Source: Zelonia costaricensis
Taxonomy: Eukaryota > Euglenozoa > Kinetoplastea > Trypanosomatida > Trypanosomatidae
NCBI GenBank assembly: GCA_030849075.1
Contig: JASAOO010002895.1
Location: forward strand, 1 to 12,571
DNA length: 12,571 bases
Reading direction: 5' to 3'
Of this stretch, positions 8,073 through 12,571 are shown one piece after another. The position numbers and the translations under genes were made by a program. Under the pieces are notes generated by a model. The model was not told where the DNA came from. It did no database searches and worked only from the letters and a program-made list of their open reading frames with translations. Position 1 is the stretch's first letter; each line of letters opens with the position of its first letter.

Positions 8073-8138
8073 CATTGCCATCCGCCTGTCCGCACACACC
8101 GCCGCGGGGAAAAGAAAACGCGAGGTGCGGCGACGTGG

Positions 8139-11100
8139 ATGGTGGGGCGGCTGTCGTGGACGCGTGCACGACTCCGCTTCTCCGTCTCTCTCTTTGCGGC
8201 ATTCATCAGCTGCGCCACACTCGTGTGGCACACAACGCAGCCGCCCATGCTGCAGTCCTCTGCCGTGGCCGGTGGCCCGCCAGCGTCGCCTGCATCGCTC
8301 CGTGCAGACACGCGATCGCCGCCGCAGTCCCCGGTGGCGCTCTCTTCGCCCGCCTCTAGCGCGATGGCGTCGTCGGTGAAGCGCCCGTACGCCCCTGGCG
8401 ATGACACGCTCCCCTCCCCACCGGCGCCACCCACGCCACCGTCGCTGCCCCAGCTTGTGCAAGGCTCCGCCGCATACCCAGCGCAACGTCGAACACCGTC
8501 CGCACACCGCCCCGCCGCCCTCTCCGGCGCGCAATTCGCGGAGCGCTGGATGGCGTCGGACGTGATGGAGGAAGTCTTGCCGGATGCCACCGCAAACACA
8601 CTCGTCGCCGACTCCGTCAATCTGCGCACCGCATCGACGGGAGAGTGGGCAAGCATGGGCGAGGCAAGTGCCGTGTCGAACGCGCGCGCGGCACGCCGTC
8701 ACGGCTCACTGATGCTCGTCTCCCCGGCACCGGCGGACGACTCGACACTCGCGACGCCGCCGCCGCTGCCACAGAGCCCTGGCGACGGCTACAGCGAGTC
8801 CCCAGCATCGGAAGCGCTTCAGGGTATGGCAGCGGTGGACACCCCCGCGCTGGCGCACGCGGCACCTACCTCGGCAGCTCTGTCACCACGAACTTCAGCA
8901 GCAGCGGCAGCACGGGTGAGCACTGCGACACCGCAGGGGGCGACGGCAGCGCCGCTGTCCGTGCTTTACCGCTCCGCCGTCACCACCACCTCCTCCAGCT
9001 CGCCAGAGCGTACGGCATCGCTTACCACCACGGCGTTTTCCGCCTCAGCGGAGCGGGAGCTGCGCGCGGCACATCAGATCGATGCCGCCGCCGCAGATGA
9101 GCATCATCATGCGCAACAACAACAGCCGCCACACCATGGGCGCTGCGAGGAGAGTGGCGAGGAGATGGTGCTCTCTCTTCGCCGGCGCCTGCGCGAGGCA
9201 GAGACCTTCGCCGCAGAGCAGCAGGCCCGATGCGAAGCCGCCGCGACCGACAAGGAGGAGCTGCATCGGCGGCTGACCACGTTGATGGGCATCGAGGAGG
9301 AGCTGGAGCGGCGCTGCCAGCGTCAGCAGGCACACGCGGCTCGGGCAGAGCAGCGGCGTGCCTCGGAGCGACGAGTGCTGGAGCTGGAGAAGGCGCAGGC
9401 CGTCGCGGAGTTGACCGCTGCGCAGGAGAAGGAGCGGCTCGCGTGGCAGCAGGCAGCCACCGCAGCGCAGACAAACGCGGAAGCGCTTGAGACCGAGTTG
9501 ACCACTTTACGACAGGCGCTGGCAGAGTCAAATGGGGAGCTGCACACGGCGCTGGAAGAGCAGCTCGCGCATGAGCAGCGTACTGTCACCGCCACTGCAG
9601 CGCAGGCGTCAGCGGAGTCTGAGTGCGCCGCACTGCGGGCTGAAGTGGCGGGTTTGAAGGAGCACGTCACCGACGCGGAGGCAGCGGCGGAGATCGCCAG
9701 CCTTCGCAGGCAGCTCTGGGGCGCGGAGGAGCGCGCCGCGGCAGCGGAGCACGCCCTCAATGCTCTGTGTGAGAAGCTGACGTCCGCAGCTGCGGCAATG
9801 GACGCTGCACCAGCGCAGGACCTTGTGGTGGACTCCGTCCCTCCTGCCACTCTCCGCCGCGACGCAGTTGAGCCACGGAGCGCTCCTGTGGCCGCTGCTC
9901 CGCGCGATGAGTTCTTTGTCGATGAGGAGGCCGTGCTGGCGGCTGCGGTGGCGGCGATGCAGCGACACGGCGTCCCCGCCCCTGCCGCCTCCGCTCCTGT
10001 CACGCCCTCCAAAACGGAGGCCACCGACGCACAAGGCGGCTCCCCGGAGCACCACACTCCGTCCGCGGCACCGACGCTGACGCAGTCGTCGGCAGCACCG
10101 CCACCGCCACCGCCACGCCTCAGCAACGCCGGCCTGCTGCACTGCCGGGTACACCGCCAGGCGGTGCAGGCGGCGCTGGCACGGGTGCTCGAAGGCCAAA
10201 AGCGCGCCGCACGTGAGGCGACTGCGACTGCCGACGCCCGGGCAGCCGAGATGGAGTGCGTCGTGACGCAGGAGATTGCCGGCCTCCGCGCTCAGCTTGC
10301 GGAGGTGCAGGCGGCAGCGAACGATGCTGAGCTGCAACACAACACGGCGCTCCCGTGCCGCGCCTCAGTGGGGATCAACACAGTTACGGCTGCGATGCCG
10401 ACGGAATCGAGCACAAGAGCAGCGACAGCACGTCGAGATGAGAGCCCGCACTTGAACGCCGCCGACGCGAAGGGGCACGACGCCCTTGTCGAGGCGCAGC
10501 GGCAGCTTCGGCACGAGCGCGGCTATGTCGCGCAGCTGGAGAAGGAGCTGGCATCTCTGCGAGCTTCCACGTACTGCGCCTCCGTCCTGGAGGGACTGGG
10601 CGGCACCGTGCAGGACATGCGCATTGCCGTGTACCGGCTCGTGCGTGATGCCGTTGCGGACATGCAGCGCGTCGCGGCAGACGAGGCTGCGGCTGTGCGC
10701 GGGGTGGAGCATGTACACGGGGAGGACGAGGGCTCGGTGGATGGCGTGCGGCGGCGGTGGCGCCAGATGGAGCAGGCGCCGTTGGCGGCGTCAGGCGAGC
10801 TCGGCGGGGTCTCTGCCGCCACTACACTCGACGCGCGCAACTCCAGATCTTTGCTGCTGGACTTCACCTTTATGCGCGGCATCGAGCGGGTGGTCCTGCG
10901 AACGGAGGCGCAGGTCGAACAGGTGCGTGCCGGGTTGCGGCCTTTTTGTTCTCACGCGGACGAGGAGGAAGGGGTGCAGGATGGTGAGCGGAGTCAGCAG
11001 GACCCACCATCGTGTCGGCCCACTCGCACGCCTTCCAGCGGACCAGACAGCCGGCACCTTGCACGCTCGCAACGCCTCGTCGAGCGCACTTTGCACGCCA

Positions 11101-11908
11101 CCAACGGTAGCGCCCCCGTGTCCTCACTGTCTTGGTGCGCAGCTGCGGTTGAGGACGGGACAGGGCGCCGTCAGCAGCAGCGCACGGCTCTGCAGCAGCA
11201 GGTTTACGACGACATGCGCGCGCTTCTCGAGCGCGCCGCTGGGCGACGCGCCCATGAGACTGCGGCAGCAGGAGCGGCTGTGGCGGCCTCGCCACCCCCG
11301 GCCCAAGTCGCGACGTCTCGCTACTCGCCCGATGCGTCGCGGTGGATGAGCGGCGTGCGGCCCCCACCGCAGGCGCACCTGCCGCAGCGCCCTCACGGCA
11401 TGAACGTCTCACCCTCATCGTCACCATATGTCTCCGCCTACGTGCACGCACCGGCTGCAGTGCATCGCGCAGGACGGACGGTGGGGGCGGTGGTGGTGCC
11501 ACAGAACAGTAACGAGCTCCTTCGCAGCACCTGCACCTCATTGACGAATGTGGCCCAGGAGCTGCNGTGGACGAGGTGCTACACCGAGTGGAGGAGGCCC
11601 TTGCCGCGGCGTGGCGGCCGCGCAGCGACGCGAGTGTGGAGGCAACGCCGCGCGACGCCGCGCAACGGGAGCGTGACGCCCGCCTCGTCTCTCCTGTGCG
11701 GGCCGCACTCGAAGTGCCCGCAACCAGCGAAGACGACGCAAGCGTGCGACGGGCGTCGCCTCCCCCGTTTTGGGAGGCGGGGCCGCTGGAGGGGGCGGTG
11801 CGACGCGTTGCGGCGCCGTCTCGCTTGGCAGATGTGCTGTCCGGTAGGGTACCCCTCGGCAGTGGGAGTGACGCCCGAGTTTCCTCCGGTGCCGTTCTGT
11901 TCGCGTGA
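8139..11908 (+). CDS. large coiled-coil protein, function unknown; frame interrupted at an N (11566)
   Basis: The frame runs from ATG 8139 for 1142 codons to the undetermined base at 11566. There the coding signal moves to the frame starting at 11567 and ends at TGA 11906-11908. If one base is missing beside the N, the product is about 1256 residues. In-frame ATGs at 8247 (residue 37) and 8364 (residue 76) are alternative starts. The N-terminal third (to about 330) is low-complexity, rich in Pro, Ser, Ala and Thr. Long helical, heptad-like stretches rich in Glu, Ala, Leu, Gln and Arg follow at about 336-550, 665-735 and 780-860, indicating an elongated coiled-coil protein. Shorter helical blocks occur near 904-934 (RGIERVVLRTEAQVEQVRAG), 1011-1040 and across the N, where VDEVLHRVEEALAAAW continues the helix. 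No enzymatic motif is visible. Such proteins are often cytoskeletal or scaffolding, but I do not recognise this one. Residues 12-30 are hydrophobic and could be a signal anchor if 8139 is the true start. Confidence 0.85.
8171..8209 (+). promoter_or_regulatory. alternative trans-splice acceptor inside the longest coiled-coil frame
   Basis: A C/T-rich tract at about 8171-8195 precedes an AG at 8208-8209. If the spliced leader joins here, the first ATG becomes 8247, also in frame, and the protein loses its first 36 residues. The hydrophobic look of those residues would then be an artefact of translating a pyrimidine tract. Confidence 0.4.
11566..11566. other. undetermined base marking an assembly gap or indel
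   Basis: This is the only ambiguous base in the window. Immediately after it the upstream frame turns into Trp/Arg/Cys/Pro-rich sequence that stays open to 12053, while the frame starting at 11567 shows strong third-position G/C bias and a helical sequence like that upstream. The simplest reading is that the N stands for two bases, or that one neighbouring base was lost, rather than that the gene is a pseudogene. Confidence 0.85.
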
Positions 11909-12433
11909 CGTTGGCCATGTAGAAGAGAGCAAAGAAAAAAAAACACAAACACCGGAAGCGCCGATGTGGAGCATCCGCCAGGGCGGTCGAGTTGGGAGTA
12001 CTGTACCGGCGCCGTCGGCTCCGCGCCGAGATCGGCGACCGGGAGCACGTTGAAGGACCATCGGTCGCTAACAACGTTTTCGGCTTTATCGACGCGTTGA
12101 GTTCCAATGCGCGTTTGTTGCACTAATGCTGACATTTGTGTCGCACACACGTGTCTGCCAAACTCCCTGCCTCCACCACCTCTTCCTCTCTCACACGGCA
12201 CGCCCCGTACCCGCCGCATCTCACTTCCCCCCCGTCCATTCGCGGTACCACCTGCACGCCACTGTAGTGGATCACAACGCAACAGAGCCACCAACTCTCT
12301 CCCCCTCTCTCTCTATCTCCGCCTCCCTCTCCCTCTTCTTGCAGCTTCGCCTTTCCGTCTCGCCCCCTTTCCCTTCGCCCCGTGCGCCGTGCTCACCTCC
12401 TTGTCGCCCCTCCACACGCCGACTTCTCTACTG
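11909..12433. other. 3' UTR / intergenic region before the last gene
   Basis: There is no supported gene. An A9 run lies at 11935-11943 just after the stop of the coiled-coil gene. Long C/T-rich stretches fill about 12170-12240 and 12295-12370 and probably belong to the spacer and splice-signal region of the next gene. The open frames here are translated pyrimidine tracts rich in Pro, Ser and Leu. Confidence 0.7.
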
Positions 12434-12475
12434 ACTCTCCGTGTTGTTCTCTTCTCCTGCCTTTGCCCTGTGTAG
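12434..12475 (+). promoter_or_regulatory. candidate trans-splice acceptor for the gene at 12550
   Basis: A C/T-rich tract with a few G interruptions (about 12434-12471) ends in TGTAG, with the AG at 12474-12475. The next 74 bases contain no ATG until 12550. A second C/T stretch ending in AG at 12528-12529 is an alternative that would shorten the leader to about 20 bases. Confidence 0.6.
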
Positions 12476-12549
12476 CAGCGCTCCCCGCGTCCAGCCACAC
12501 ACTCCTCCATTTCTTCTCCTCCATCTCAGCTCTCTCGTCCCGCAGCACC

Positions 12550-12571
12550 ATGCTTCGCCGCAGCTTCGCCC
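12550..12571 (+). CDS. 5' end of a further gene (partial), possible mitochondrial presequence
   Basis: An ATG in the context CACC lies 74 bases after a good acceptor AG. It opens a frame that reads MLRRSFA before the window ends. Start sequences of this type, with Met-Leu-Arg-Arg-Ser, are common in mitochondrial presequences of trypanosomatids, but seven residues cannot identify a product. The call rests on position and context. Confidence 0.6.

Larger units (their letters stand above)
6694..8138. other. 3' UTR / intergenic region between CDC45 and the coiled-coil gene
   Basis: About 1.4 kb without a credible gene. The longest open frames lack coding-type third-position bias and are driven by repeats. 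Several pyrimidine tracts occur: a CT run at 7061-7070 with AG at 7079-7080, a T/C-rich tract at about 7430-7461, and another at about 7740-7783 with AG at 7799-7800. The AG at 7079-7080 would only lead into a 22-codon frame at 7272, so I do not call a gene there. GT (7549-7566) and CA (7683-7709) repeats and a C13 run (7990-8002) are listed separately. Confidence 0.75.

Noticed and set aside
8139..11908. Reading the coiled-coil gene as a pseudogene
   Set aside because: The only defect coincides with an undetermined base; everything else, including more than 1100 uninterrupted codons, is intact.
11568..12053. Continuation of the frame from 8139 past the N as the real C-terminus
   Set aside because: The sequence becomes Trp/Arg/Cys/Pro-rich and loses coding bias, runs into the A-rich downstream region, and the competing frame from 11567 fits far better.
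10870..12294. A 474-codon open frame on the minus strand across the end of the coiled-coil gene
   Set aside because: It is antisense to a coding region and spacer, with Arg/Pro/Ala-rich low-complexity sequence and no splice signal on that strand that I can support.

Overview
The window looks like nuclear DNA of a trypanosomatid, most likely Leishmania or a close relative. It is GC-rich. All credible genes lie on the + strand as long intronless frames with strong G/C bias at third codon positions. They are separated by 0.6-1.8 kb of non-coding DNA full of pyrimidine tracts, homopolymers and CA/GT microsatellites. That pattern fits polycistronic transcription with spliced-leader trans-splicing. 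The genus call is an inference from style, plus a clearly divergent eukaryotic replication protein, Cdc45.

Layout. At 2-40 there is probably the last few codons of an upstream gene. From 41 to 1820 is a long gene-free stretch: 3' UTR/intergenic sequence, then a pyrimidine tract and splice acceptor. At 1821-3326 is a protein of about 501 residues with an evident mitochondrial presequence and a SAM-like C-terminal segment; its function is unknown. From 3327 to 4158 is an intergenic region with CA and ACC repeats and a strong acceptor near 3905. At 4159-6693 is CDC45, the replicative-helicase (CMG) subunit, enlarged by an Arg9/acidic-serine insert and a glycine/alanine-rich insert. From 6694 to 8138 is intergenic sequence with complementary GT and CA microsatellites. 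At 8139-11908 is a large coiled-coil protein of unknown function, whose reading frame breaks at a single undetermined base (N, 11566); this is almost certainly an assembly gap. From 11909 to 12549 is intergenic sequence with a clear acceptor. At 12550 the next gene begins, with seven codons visible.

Functional link. The genes probably sit in one directional gene cluster, but in these organisms neighbours in a cluster usually do not share a pathway. I see no evidence that the mitochondrial protein, CDC45 and the coiled-coil protein work together. I found no CRISPR array, convincing mobile element, tRNA or rRNA gene, and nothing I would call a new multi-gene system. The most useful observations are the broken frame at 11566, the lineage-specific inserts and altered DHH-type motif of CDC45, the SAM-like domain in a predicted mitochondrial protein, and the uncertain start of the coiled-coil gene.
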